Assembly: GCA_963680875.1 (NCBI GenBank)
Contig: OY804585.1
Coordinates: 42,143,414 to 42,207,413 of the forward strand
Reading direction: 5' to 3'
Origin: Bathymodiolus brooksi
Lineage: Eukaryota; Mollusca; Bivalvia; Mytilida; Modiolidae
Length of the DNA: 64,000 nucleotides
Below are positions 28,325 through 42,256 of this stretch, piece by piece. Made by a program: the position numbers and the translations under genes. The notes under the pieces are model-generated. The model was not told where the DNA came from. It ran no database searches and saw nothing but the letters and a program-made list of their open reading frames with translations. The first letter of the stretch is position 1. The number at the start of each line of letters is the position of its first letter.

Positions 28325-31300
28325 TATAGTATCTGTGATAGATAAACTAGATAATAGATAAACTTGTTGTATTATATATTATCTGTGATAGATAAACTAG
28401 ATAATAGATAAACTTGTTATATTATATATTGTTGTATTGTATAGTATCCGTGATAGGTAAACTAGATAATAGATAAACCTGTTGTATTATATAGTATCTG
28501 TGATAGATAAACTGAATAATAGATAAACTTGTTGTATTATATAGTATCTGTGATAGATAAACTAGATAATAGATAAACTTGTTGTATTATATAGTATATG
28601 TGAGAGATAAACTTGTTATATTATATATTGTTGTATTGTATAGTATCTGTGATAGATAAACTAGATAATAGATAAATTTGTTGTATTATATAGTATCTGT
28701 GATAGATAAACTTGTTGTATTATATAGTATCTGTGATAGATAAACTAGATAATAGATAAACTTGTTGTATTGTATAACATCTGTGATAGATAAACTAGAT
28801 AATAGATAAACTTGTTGTATTATATAGTATCTGTGATAGATAAACTAGATAATAGATAAACTTGTTATATTATATAGTATATGTGATAGATAAACTAGAT
28901 AATAGATAAACCTGCTGTATTATATAGTATCTGTGATAGATAAACTAGATAATAGATAAACTTGTTGTATTATATAGTATCTGTGATATATAAATTAGAT
29001 AATAGATAAACTTGTTATATTATATATTGTTGTATTGTATAGTATCCTTGATAGGTAAACTAGATAATAGATAAACCTGTTGTATGATATAGTATCTGTG
29101 ATAGATAAACTGAATAATAGATAAACTTGTTGTATTATATAGTATCTGTGATAGATAAACTAGATAATAGATAAACTTGTTGTATTATATAGTATATGTG
29201 AGAGATAAACTAGATAATAGATAAACTTGTTGTATTATATGGTATCTGTGATAGATAAACTAGATAATAGATAAACTTGTTGAATTATATAGTATCTGTG
29301 ATAGATAAACTTGTTATATTATATATTGTTGTATTGTATAGTATCTGTGATAGATAAACTAGATAATAGATAAATTTGTTGTATTATATAGTATCTGTGA
29401 TAGATAAACTTGTTGTATTATATAGTATCTGTGATAGATAAACTAGATAATAAATAAACTTGTTGTATTGTATAGTATCTGTGATAGATAAACTAGATAA
29501 TAGATAAACTTGTTGTATTATATATTATCTGTGATAGATAAACTAGATAATAGATAAACTTGTTATATTATATATTGTTGTATTGTATAGTATCCGTGAT
29601 AGGTAAACTAGATAATAGATAAACCTGTTGTATTATATAGTATCTGTGATAGATAAACTGAATAATAGATAAACTTGTTGTATTATATAGTATCTGTGAT
29701 AGATAAACTAGATAATAGATAAACTTGTTGTATTATATAGTATCTGTGATAGCTAGACTAGATAATAGATAAACCTGTTATATTATATAGTATCTGTGAT
29801 AGATAAACTAGATAATAGATAAACTTGTTGTATTATATATTATCTGTGATAGATAAACTAGATAATAGATAAACTTGTTGTATTATATAGTATATGTGAG
29901 AGATAAACTAGATAATAGATAAACTTGTTGTATCATATGGTATCTGTGATAGATAAACTAGATAATAGATAAACTTGTTGAATTATATAGTATCTGTGAT
30001 AGATAAACTTGTTATATTATATATTGTTGTATTGTATAGTATCTGTGATAGATAAACTAGATAATAGATAAATTTGTTGTATTATATAGTATCTGTGATA
30101 GATAAACTTGTTGTATTATATAGTATCTGTGATAGATAAACTAGATAATAAATAAACTTGTTGTATTGTATAGTATCTGTTATAGATAAACTAGATAATA
30201 GATAAACTTGTTGTATTATATATTATCTGTGATAGATAAACTAGATAATAGATAAACTTGTTATATTATATATTGTTGTATTGTATAGTATTCGTGATAG
30301 GTAAACTAGATAATAGATAAACCTGTTGTATTATATAGTATCTGTGATAGATAAACTGAATAATAGATAAACTTGTTGTATTATATAGTATCTGTGATAG
30401 ATAAACTAGATAATAGATAAACTTGTTGTATTATATAGTATCTGTGATAGCTAGACTAGATAATAGATAAGCCTGTTATATTATATAGTATCTGTGATAG
30501 ATAAACTGAATAATAGATAAACTTGTTGTATTATATAGTATCTGTGATAGATAAACTAGATAATAGATAAACTTGTTGTATTATATAGTATATGTGAGAG
30601 ATAAACTTGTTATATTATATATTGTTGTATTGTATAGTATCTGTGATAGATAAACTAGATAATAGATAAATTTGTTGTATTATATAGTATCTGTGATAGA
30701 TAAACTTGTTGTATTATATAGTATCTGTGATAGATAAACTAGATAATAGATAAACTTGTTGTATTGTATAGCATCTGTGATAGATAAACTAGATAATAGA
30801 TAAACTTGTTGTATTATATAGTATCTGTGATAGAAAAACTAGATAATAGATAAACTTGTTATATTATATAGTATATGTGATAGATAAACTAGATAATAGA
30901 TAAAGTTGTTGTATTGTATAGTATCTGTGATAGATAAACTAGATAATAGATAAACCTGCTGTATTATATAGTATCTGTGATAGATAAACTAGATAATAGA
31001 TAAACTTGTTGTATTATATAGTATCTGTGATAGATAAACTAGATAATAGATAAACTTGTTGTACTATATAGTATCTGTGATAGATAAACTAGATAATAGA
31101 TAATCTTGTTGTATTATATAGTATCTGTGATAGATAAACTAGATAATAGACAAACTTGTTGTATTATTTAGTATCTGTGATAGATAAACTAGATAATAGA
31201 TAAACTTGTTGTATTATATAGTATCTGTGATAGATAAACTAGATAATAGATAAACTTGTTGTACTATATAGTATTTGTGATAGATAAACTAGATAATAGA

Positions 31301-33498
31301 TAAACTTGTTGTATTATATAGTATCTGTGATAGCTAGACTAGATAATAGATAAACCTGTTATATTATATATTATCTGTGATAGATAAACTAGATAATAGA
31401 TAAACTTGTTATATTATATATTGTTGTATTGTATAGTATCCGTGATAGGTAAACTAGATAATAGATAAACCTGTTGTATTATATAGTATCTGTCATAGAT
31501 AAACTGAATAATAGATAAACTTGTTGTATTATATAGTATCTGTGATAGATAAACTAGATAATAGATAAACTTGTTGTATTATATAGTATATGTGAGAGAT
31601 AAACTAGATAATAGATAAACTTGTTGTATTATATGGTATCTGTGATAGATAAACTAGATAATAGATAAACTTGTTGAATTATATAGTATCTGTGATAGAT
31701 AAACTTGTTATATTATATATTGTTGTATTGTATAGTATCTGTGATAGATAAACTAGATAATAGATAAATTTGTTGTATTATATAGTATCTGTGATAGATA
31801 AACTTGTTGTATTATATAGTATCTGTGATAGATAAACTAGATAATAAATAAACTTGTTGTATTGTATAGTATCTGTGATAGATAAACTAGATAATAGATA
31901 AACTTGTTGTATTATATATTATCTGTGATAGATAAACTAGATAATAGATAAACTTGTTATATTATATATTGTTGTATTGTATAGTATCTGTGATAGATAA
32001 ACTAGATAATAGATAAACTTGTTGTATTATATAGTATGTGTGATAGCTAGACTAGATAATAGATAAACCTGTTATATTATATAGTATCTGTGATAGATAA
32101 ACTAGATAATAGATAAACTTGTTGTATTATATATTATCTGTGATAGATAAACTAGATAATAGATAAACTTGTTATATTATATATTGTTATATTGTATAGT
32201 ATCCGTGATAGGTAAACTAGATAATAGATAAACTTGTTGTATTATATAGTATCTGTGATAGATAAACTAGATAATAGATAAACTTGTTGTATTATATAGT
32301 ATATGTGAGAGATAAACTTGTTATATTATATATTGTTGTATTGTATAGTATCTGTGATAGATAAACTAGATAATAGATAAATTTGTTGTATTATATAGTA
32401 TCTGTGATAGATAAACTTGTTGTATTATATAGTATCTGTGATAGATAAACTAGATAATAGATAAACTTGTTGTATTGTATAGCATCTGTGATAGATAAAC
32501 TAGATAATAGATAAACTTGTTGTATTATATAGTATCTGTGATAGATAAACTAGATAATAGATAAACTTGTTAAATTATATAGTATATGTGATAGATAAAC
32601 TAGATAATAGATAAAGTTGTTGTATTGTATAGTATCTGTGATAGATAAACTAGATAATAGATAAACCTGCTGTATTATATAGTATCTGTGATAGATAAAC
32701 TAGATAATAGATAAACTTGTTGTATTATATAATATCTGTGATAGATAAACTAGATAATAGATAAACTTGTTATATTATATATTGTTGTATTGTATAGTAT
32801 CCGTGATAGGTAAACTAGATAATAGATAAACCTGTTGTATTATATAGTATCTGTGATAGATAAACTGAATAATAGATAAACTTGTTGTATTATATAGTAT
32901 CTGTGATAGATAAACTAGATAATAGATAAACTTGTTGTATTTTATAGTATATGTGAGAGATAAACTAGATAATAGATAAACTTGTTGTATTATATGGTAT
33001 CTGTGATAGATAAACTAGATAATAGATAAACTTGTTGAATTATATAGTATCTGTGATAGATAAACTTGTTATATTATATATTGTTGTATTGTATAGTATC
33101 TGTGATAGATAAACTAGATAATAGATAAATTTGTTGTATTATATAGTATCTGTGATAGATAAACTTGTTGTATTATATAGTATCTGTGATAGATAAACTA
33201 GATAATAAATAAACTTGTTGTATTGTATAGTATCTGTGATAGATAAACTAGATAATAGATAAACTTGTTGTATTATATATTATCTGTGATAGATAAACTA
33301 GATAATAGATAAACTTGTTATATTATATATTGTTGTATTGTATAGTATCCGTGATAGGTAAACTAGATAATAGATAAACCTGTTGTATTATATAGTATCT
33401 GTGATAGATAAACTGAATAATAGATAAACTTGTTGTATTATATAGTATCTGTGATAGATAAACTAGATAATAGATAAACTTGTTGTATTATATAGTAT
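28325..33498 (+). repeat. 4,736-bp HOR, copy 2, with a 165-bp extra cassette
   Basis: Bases 28325-32771 repeat copy 1. Bases 32937-33498 then match 28036-28597 at offset 4,901. The 165-bp difference is three monomers (65 + 50 + 50 bp, the CCG and ACTGAAT cassette) present here and absent at 28036. The shared GTATTTTATAG variant (28036 and 32937) shows the two flanks are homologous, so this is an insertion or deletion of a whole cassette. Confidence 0.88.
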
Positions 33499-36260
33499 CT
33501 GTGATAGCTAGACTAGATAATAGATAAACCTGTTATATTATATAGTATCTGTGATAGATAAACTAGATAATAGATAAACTTGTTGTATTATATATTATCT
33601 GTGATAGATAAACTAGATAATAGATAAACTTGTTATATTATATATTGTTGTATTGTATAGTATCCGTGATAGGTAAACTAGATAATAGATAAACCTGTTG
33701 TATTATATAGTATCTGTGATAGATAAACTGAATAATAGATAAACTTGTTGTATTATATAGTATCTGTGATAGATAAACTAGATAATAGATAAACTTGTTG
33801 TATTATATATTATCTGTGAAAGATAAACTAGATAATAGATAAACTTGTTATATTATATATTGTTGTATTGCATAGTATCCGTGATAGGTAAACTAGATAA
33901 TAGATAAACCTGTTGTATTATATAGTATCTGTGATAGATAAACTGAATAATAGATAAACTTGTTGTATTATATAGTATCTGTGATAGATAAACTAGATAA
34001 TAGATAAATTTGTTGTATTATATAGTATATGTGAGAGATAAACTTGTTATATTATATATTGTTGTATTGTATAGTATCTGTGATAGATAAACTAGATAAT
34101 AGATAAATTTGTTGTATTATATAGTATCTGTGATAGATAAACTTGTTGTATTATATAGTATCTGTGATAGATAAACTAGATAATAGATAAACTTGTTGTA
34201 TTATATAGTATCTGTGATAGATAAACTAGATAATAGATAAACTTGTTATATTATATAGTATATGTGATAGATAAACTAGATAATAGATAAAGTTGTTGTA
34301 TTGTATAGTATCTGTGATAGATAAACTAGATAATAGATAAACCTGCTGTATTATATAGTATCTGTGATAGATAAACTAGATAATAGATAAACTTGTTGTA
34401 TTATATAGTATCTGTGATAGATAAACTAGATAATAGATAAACTTGTTATATTATATATTGTTGTATTGTATAGTATCCGTGATAGGTAAACTAGATAATA
34501 GATAAACCTGTTGTATTATATAGTATCTGTGATAGATAAACTGAATAATAGATAAACTTGTTGTATTATATAGTATCTGTGATAGATAAACTAGATTATA
34601 GATAAACTTGTTGTATTATATAGTATATGTGAGAGATAAACTAGATAATAGATAAACTTGTTGTATTTATATGGTATCTGTGATAGATAAACTAGATAAT
34701 AGATAAACTTGTTGAATTATATAGTATCTGTGATAGATAAACTTGTTATATTATATATTGTTGTATTGTATAGTATCTGTGATAGATAAACTAGATAATA
34801 GATAAATTTGTTGTATTATATAGTATCTGTGATAGATAAACTTGTTGTATTATATAGTATCTGTGATAGATAAACTAGATAATAAATAAACTTGTTGTAT
34901 TGTATAGTATCTGTGATAGATAAACTAGATAATAGATAAACTTGTTGTATTATATATTATCTGTGATAGATAAACTAGATAATAGATAAACTTGTTATAT
35001 TATATATTGTTGTATTGTATAGTATCCGTGATAGGTAAACTAGATAATAGATAAACCTGTTGTATTATATAGTATCTGTGATAGATAAACTGAATAATAG
35101 ATAAACTTGTTGTATTATATAGTATCTGTGATAGATAAACTAGATAATAGATAAACTTGTTGTATTATATAGTATCTGTGATAGCTAGACTAGATAATAG
35201 ATAAACCTGTTATATTATATAGTATCTGTGATAGATAAACTAGATAATAGATAAACTTGTTGTATTATATATTATCTGTGATAGATAAACTAGATAATAG
35301 ATAAACTTGTTATATTATATATTGTTGTATTGTATAGTATCCGTGATAGGTAAACTAGATAATAGATAAACCTGTTGTATTATATAGTATCTGTGATAGA
35401 TAAACTGAATAATAGATAAACTTGTTGTATTATATAGTATCTGTGATAGATAAACTAGATAATAGATAAACTTGTTGTATTATATAGTATATGTGAGAGA
35501 TAAACTTGTTATATTATATATTGTTGTATTGTATAGTATCTGTGATAGATAAACTAGATAATAGATAAATTTGTTGTATTATATAGTATCTGTGATAGAT
35601 AAACTTGTTGTATTATATAGTATCTGTGATAGATAAACTAGATAATAGATAAACTTGTTGTATTGTATAGCATCTGTGATAGATAAACTAGATAATAGAT
35701 AAACTTGTTGTATTATATAGTATCTGTGATAGATAAACTAGATAATAGATAAACTTGTTATATTATATAGTATATGTGATAGATAAACTAGATAATAGAT
35801 AAAGTTGTTGTATTGTATAGTATCTGTGATAGATAAACTAGATAATAGATAAACCTGCTGTATTATATAGTATCTGTGATAGATAAACTAGATAATAGAT
35901 AAACTTGTTGTATTATATAGTATCTGTGATAGATAAACTAGATAATAGATAAACTTGTTGTACTATATAGTATCTGTGATAGATAAACTAGATAATAGAT
36001 AATCTTGTTGTATTATATAGTATCTGTGATAGATAAACTAGATAATAGACAAACTTGTTGTATTATTTAGTATCTGTGATAGATAAACTAGATAATAGAT
36101 AAACTTGTTGTATTATATAGTATCTGTGATAGATAAACTAGATAATAGATAAACTTGTTGTACTATATAGTATTTGTGATAGATAAACTAGATAATAGAT
36201 AAACTTGTTGTATTATATAGTATCTGTGATAGCAAGACTAGATAATAGATAAACCTGTTA
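33271..36260 (+). repeat. 3-kb HOR, copy 1 (2,990 bp)
   Basis: First of three tandem copies. GAAAGAT occurs at 33818, 36808 and 39814, and AAAGTTG at 34289, 37295 and 40285. The offset changes between 2,990 and 3,006 because copies 1 and 3 carry the 49-bp fused E-H monomer near 34026 and 40016 where copy 2 carries a 65-bp one near 37013. The unit holds two LM-A-B-C-D-C runs, E-FG-H-I-J-K and the full N-T block. ACTAGATTATAG at 34591 is shared with copy 2 (37597) but not copy 3. Confidence 0.88.
33278..33592 (+). repeat. LM-A-B-C-D-C cassette, 315 bp
   Basis: A six-monomer cassette (65 + 5 x 50 bp) followed at once by another LM at 33593, so LM-A-B-C-D-C is itself repeated locally. Component starts are 33278 (LM), 33343 (A), 33393 (B), 33443 (C), 33493 (D) and 33543 (C). 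The same run occurs in many other places, for example at about 35000-35280 and 38000-38290. Confidence 0.87.
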
Positions 36261-39200
36261 TATTATATATTATCTGTGATAGATAAACTAGATAATAGAT
36301 AAACTTGTTATATTATATATTGTTGTATTGTATAGTATCCGTGATAGGTAAACTAGATAATAGATAAACCTGTTGTATTATATAGTATCTGTGATAGATA
36401 AACTGAATAATAGATAAACTTGTTGTATTATATAGTATCTGTGATAGATAAACTAGATAATAGATAAACTTGTTGTATTATATAGTATCTGTGATAGCTA
36501 GACTAGATAATAGATAAACCTGTTATATTATATAGTATCTGTGATAGATAAACTAGATAATAGATAAACTTGTTGTATTATATATTATCTGTGATAGATA
36601 AACTAGATAATAGATAAACATGTTATATTATATATTGTTGTATTGTATAGTATCCGTGATAGGTAAACTAGATAATAGATAAACCTGTTGTATTATATAG
36701 TATCTGTGATAGATAAATTGAATAATAGATAAACTTGTTGTATTATATAGTATCTGTGATAGATAAACTAGATAATAGATAAACTTGTTGTATTATATAT
36801 TATCTGTGAAAGATAAACTAGATAATAGATAAACTTGTTATATTATATATTGTTGTATTGCATAGTATCCGTGATAGGTAAACTAGATAATAGATAAACC
36901 TGTTGTATTATATAGTATCTGTGATAGATAAACTGAATAATAGATAAACTTGTTGTATTATATAGTATCTGTGATAGATAAACTAGATAATAGATAAACT
37001 TGTTGTATTATATAGTATCTGTGATAGATAAACTAGATAATAGATAAACTTGTTATATTATATATTGTTGTATTGTATAGTATCTGTGATAGATAAACTA
37101 GATAATAGATAAATTTGTTGTATTATATAGTATCTGTGATAGATAAACTTGTTGTATTATATAGTATCTGTGATAGATAAACTAGATAATAGATAAACTT
37201 GTTGTATTATATAGTATCTGTGATAGATAAACTAGATAATAGATAAACTTGTTATATTATATAGTATATGTGATAGATAAACTAGATAATAGATAAAGTT
37301 GTTGTATTGTATAGTATCTGTGATAGATAAACTAGATAATAGATAAACCTGCTGTATTATATAGTATCTGTGATAGATAAACTAGATAATAGATAAACTT
37401 GTTGTATTATATAGTATCTGTGATAGATAAACTAGATAATAGATAAACTTGTTATATTATATATTGTTGTATTGTATAGTATCCGTGATAGGTAAACTAG
37501 ATAATAGATAAACCTGTTGTATTATATAGTATCTGTGATAGATAAACTGAATAATAGATAAACTTGTTGTATTATATAGTATCTGTGATAGATAAACTAG
37601 ATTATAGATAAACTTGTTGTATTATATAGTATATGTGAGAGATAAACTAGATAATAGATAAACTTGTTGTATTTATATGGTATCTGTGATAGATAAACTA
37701 GATAATAGATAAACTTGTTGAATTATATAGTATCTGTGATAGATAAACTTGTTATATTATATATTGTTGTATTGTATAGTATCTGTGATAGATAAACTAG
37801 ATAATAGATAAATTTGTTGTATTATATAGTATCTGTGATAGATAAACTTGTTGTATTATATAGTATCTGTGATAGATAAACTAGATAATAAATAAACTTG
37901 TTGTATTGTATAGTATCTGTGATAGATAAACTAGATAATAGATAAACTTGTTGTATTATATATTATCTGTGATAGATAAACTAGATAATAGATAAACTTG
38001 TTATATTATATATTGTTGTATTGTATAGTATCCGTGATAGGTAAACTAGATAATAGATAAACCTGTTGTATTATATAGTATCTGTGATAGATAAACTGAA
38101 TAATAGATAAACTTGTTGTATTATATAGTATCTGTGATAGATAAACTAGATAATAGATAAACTTGTTGTATTATATAGTATCTGTGATAGCTAGACTAGA
38201 TAATAGATAAACCTGTTATATTATATAGTATCTGTGATAGATAAACTAGATAATAGATAAACTTGTTGTATTATATATTATCTGTGATAGATAAACTAGA
38301 TAATAGATAAACTTGTTATATTATATATTGTTGTATTGTATAGTATCCGTGATAGGTAAACTAGATAATAGATAAACCTGTTGTATTATATAGTATCTGT
38401 GATAGATAAACTGAATAATAGATAAACTTGTTGTATTATATAGTATCTGTGATAGATAAACTAGATAATAGATAAACTTGTTGTATTATATAGTATATGT
38501 GAGAGATAAACTTGTTATATTATATATTGTTGTATTGTATAGTATCTGTGATAGATAAACTAGATAATAGATAAATTTGTTGTATTATATAGTATCTGTG
38601 ATAGATAAACTTGTTGTATTATATAGTATCTGTGATAGATAAACTAGATAATAGATAAACTTGTTGTATTGTATAGCATCTGTGATAGATAAACTAGATA
38701 ATAGATAAACTTGTTGTATTATATAGTATCTGTGATAGATAAACTAGATAATAGATAAACTTGTTATATTATATAGTATATGTGATAGATAAACTAGATA
38801 ATAGATAAAGTTGTTGTATTGTATAGTATCTGTGATAGATAAACTAGATAATAGATAAACCTGCTGTATTATATAGTATCTGTGATAGATAAACTAGATA
38901 ATAGATAAACTTGTTGTATTATATAGTATCTGTGATAGATAAACTAGATAATAGATAAACTTGTTGTACTATATAGTATCTGTGATAGATAAACTAGATA
39001 ATAGATAATCTTGTTGTATTATATAGTATCTGTGATAGATAAACTAGATAATAGACAAACTTGTTGTATTATTTAGTATCTGTGATAGATAAACTAGATA
39101 ATAGATAAACTTGTTGTATTATATAGTATCTGTGATAGATAAACTAGATAATAGATAAACTTGTTGTACTATATAGTATTTGTGATAGATAAACTAGATA

Positions 39201-39266
39201 ATAGATAAACTTGTTGTATTATATAGTATCTGTGATAGCAAGACTAGATAATAGATAAACCTGTTA
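36261..39266 (+). repeat. 3-kb HOR, copy 2 (3,006 bp)
   Basis: This copy shares AAACATG with copy 3 (36616 with 39622) and ACTAGATTATAG with copy 1 (34591 with 37597). The GCAAG form of type D ends each unit, at 36231, 39237 and 42227. A private change is GATAAATTG near 36715. It is 16 bp longer than its neighbours because one monomer near 37013 keeps the full GATA half. Confidence 0.88.
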
Positions 39267-42256
39267 TATTATATATTATCTGTGATAGATAAACTAGATA
39301 ATAGATAAACTTGTTATATTATATATTGTTGTATTGTATAGTATCCGTGATAGGTAAACTAGATAATAGATAAACCTGTTGTATTATATAGTATCTGTGA
39401 TAGATAAACTGAATAATAGATAAACTTGTTGTATTATATAGTATCTGTGATAGATAAACTAGATAATAGATAAACTTGTTGTATTATATAGTATCTGTGA
39501 TAGCTAGACTAGATAATAGATAAACCTGTTATATTATATAGTATCTGTGATAGATAAACTAGATAATAGATAAACTTGTTGTATTATATATTATCTGTGA
39601 TAGATAAACTAGATAATAGATAAACATGTTATATTATATATTGTTGTATTGTATAGTATCCGTGATAGGTAAACTAGATAATAGATAAACCTGTTGTATT
39701 ATATAGTATCTGTGATAGATAAACTGAATAATAGATAAACTTGTTGTATTATATAGTATCTGTGATAGATAAACTAGATAATAGATAAACTTGTTGTATT
39801 ATATATTATCTGTGAAAGATAAACTAGATAATAGATAAACTTGTTATATTATATATTGTTGTATTGCATAGTATCCGTGATAGGTAAACTAGATAATAGA
39901 TAAACCTGTTGTATTATATAGTATCTGTGATAGATAAACTGAATAATAGATAAACTTGTTGTATTATATAGTATCTGTGATAGATAAACTAGATAATAGA
40001 TAAATTTGTTGTATTATATAGTATATGTGAGAGATAAACTTGTTATATTATATATTGTTGTATTGTATAGTATCTGTGATAGATAAACTAGATAATAGAT
40101 AAATTTGTTGTATTATATAGTATCTGTGATAGATAAACTTGTTGTATTATATAGTATCTGTGATAGATAAACTAGATAATAGATAAACTTGTTGTATTAT
40201 ATAGTATCTGTGATAGATAAACTAGATAATAGATAAACTTGTTATATTATATAGTATATGTGATAGATAAACTAGATAATAGATAAAGTTGTTGTATTGT
40301 ATAGTATCTGTGATAGATAAACTAGATAATAGATAAACCTGCTGTATTATATAGTATCTGTGATAGATAAACTAGATAATAGATAAACTTGTTGTATTAT
40401 ATAGTATCTGTGATAGATAAACTAGATAATAGATAAACTTGTTATATTATATATTGTTGTATTGTATAGTATCCGTGATAGGTAAACTAGATAATAGATA
40501 AACCTGTTGTATTATATAGTATCTGTGATAGATAAACTGAATAATAGATAAACTTGTTGTATTATATAGTATCTGTGATAGATAAACTAGATAATAGATA
40601 AACTGGTTGTATTATATAGTATATGTGAGAGATAAACTAGATAATAGATAAACTTGTTGTATTTATATGGTATCTGTGATAGATAAACTAGATAATAGAT
40701 AAACTTGTTGAATTATATAGTATCTGTGATAGATAAACTTGTTATATTATATATTGTTGTATTGTATAGTATCTGTGATAGATAAACTAGATAATAGATA
40801 AATTTGTTGTATTATATAGTATCTGTGATAGATAAACTTGTTGTATTATATAGTATCTGTGATAGATAAACTAGATAATAAATAAACTTGTTGTATTGTA
40901 TAGTATCTGTGATAGATAAACTAGATAATAGATAAACTTGTTGTATTATATATTATCTGTGATAGATAAACTAGATAATAGATAAACTTGTTATATTATA
41001 TATTGTTGTATTGTATAGTATCCGTGATAGGTAAACTAGATAATAGATAAACCTGTTGTATTATATAGTATCTGTGATAGATAAACTGAATAATAGATAA
41101 ACTTGTTGTATTATATAGTATCTGTGATAGATAAACTAGATAATAGATAAACTTGTTGTATTATATAGTATCTGTGATAGCTAGACTAGATAATAGATAA
41201 ACCTGTTATATTATATAGTATCTGTGATAGATAAACTAGATAATAGATAAACTTGTTGTATTATATATTATCTGTGATAGATAAACTAGATAATAGATAA
41301 ACTTGTTATATTATATATTGTTGTATTGTATAGTATCCGTGATAGGTAAACTAGATAATAGATAAACCTGTTGTATTATATAGTATCTGTGATAGATAAA
41401 CTGAATAATAGATAAACTTGTTGTATTATATAGTATCTGTGATAGATAAACTAGATAATAGATAAACTTGTTGTATTATATAGTATATGTGAGAGATAAA
41501 CTTGTTATATTATATATTGTTGTATTGTATAGTATCTGTGATAGATAAACTAGATAATAGATAAATTTGTTGTATTATATAGTATCTGTGATAGATAAAC
41601 TTGTTGTATTATATAGTATCTGTGATAGATAAACTAGATAATAGATAAACTTGTTGTATTGTATAGCATCTGTGATAGATAAACTAGATAATAGATAAAC
41701 TTGTTGTATTATATAGTATCTGTGATAGATAAACTAGATAATAGATAAACTTGTTATATTATATAGTATATGTGATAGATAAACTAGATAATAGATAAAG
41801 TTGTTGTATTGTATAGTATCTGTGATAGATAAACTAGATAATAGATAAACCTGCTGTATTATATAGTATCTGTGATAGATAAACTAGATAATAGATAAAC
41901 TTGTTGTATTATATAGTATCTGTGATAGATAAACTAGATAATAGATAAACTTGTTGTACTATATAGTATCTGTGATAGATAAACTAGATAATAGATAATC
42001 TTGTTGTATTATATAGTATCTGTGATAGATAAACTAGATAATAGACAAACTTGTTGTATTATTTAGTATCTGTGATAGATAAACTAGATAATAGATAAAC
42101 TTGTTGTATTATATAGTATCTGTGATAGATAAACTAGATAATAGATAAACTTGTTGTACTATATAGTATTTGTGATAGATAAACTAGATAATAGATAAAC
42201 TTGTTGTATTATATAGTATCTGTGATAGCAAGACTAGATAATAGATAAACCTGTTA
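39267..42256 (+). repeat. 3-kb HOR, copy 3 (2,990 bp)
   Basis: Third tandem copy of the 3-kb unit. Its own change is AACTGGTTG (G at 40605). Bases from 40129 onward are also the start of the 5,913-bp duplication. A fourth incomplete copy of this HOR therefore reappears at about 46042-48170, including its GCAAG marker at 48140. Confidence 0.87.
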
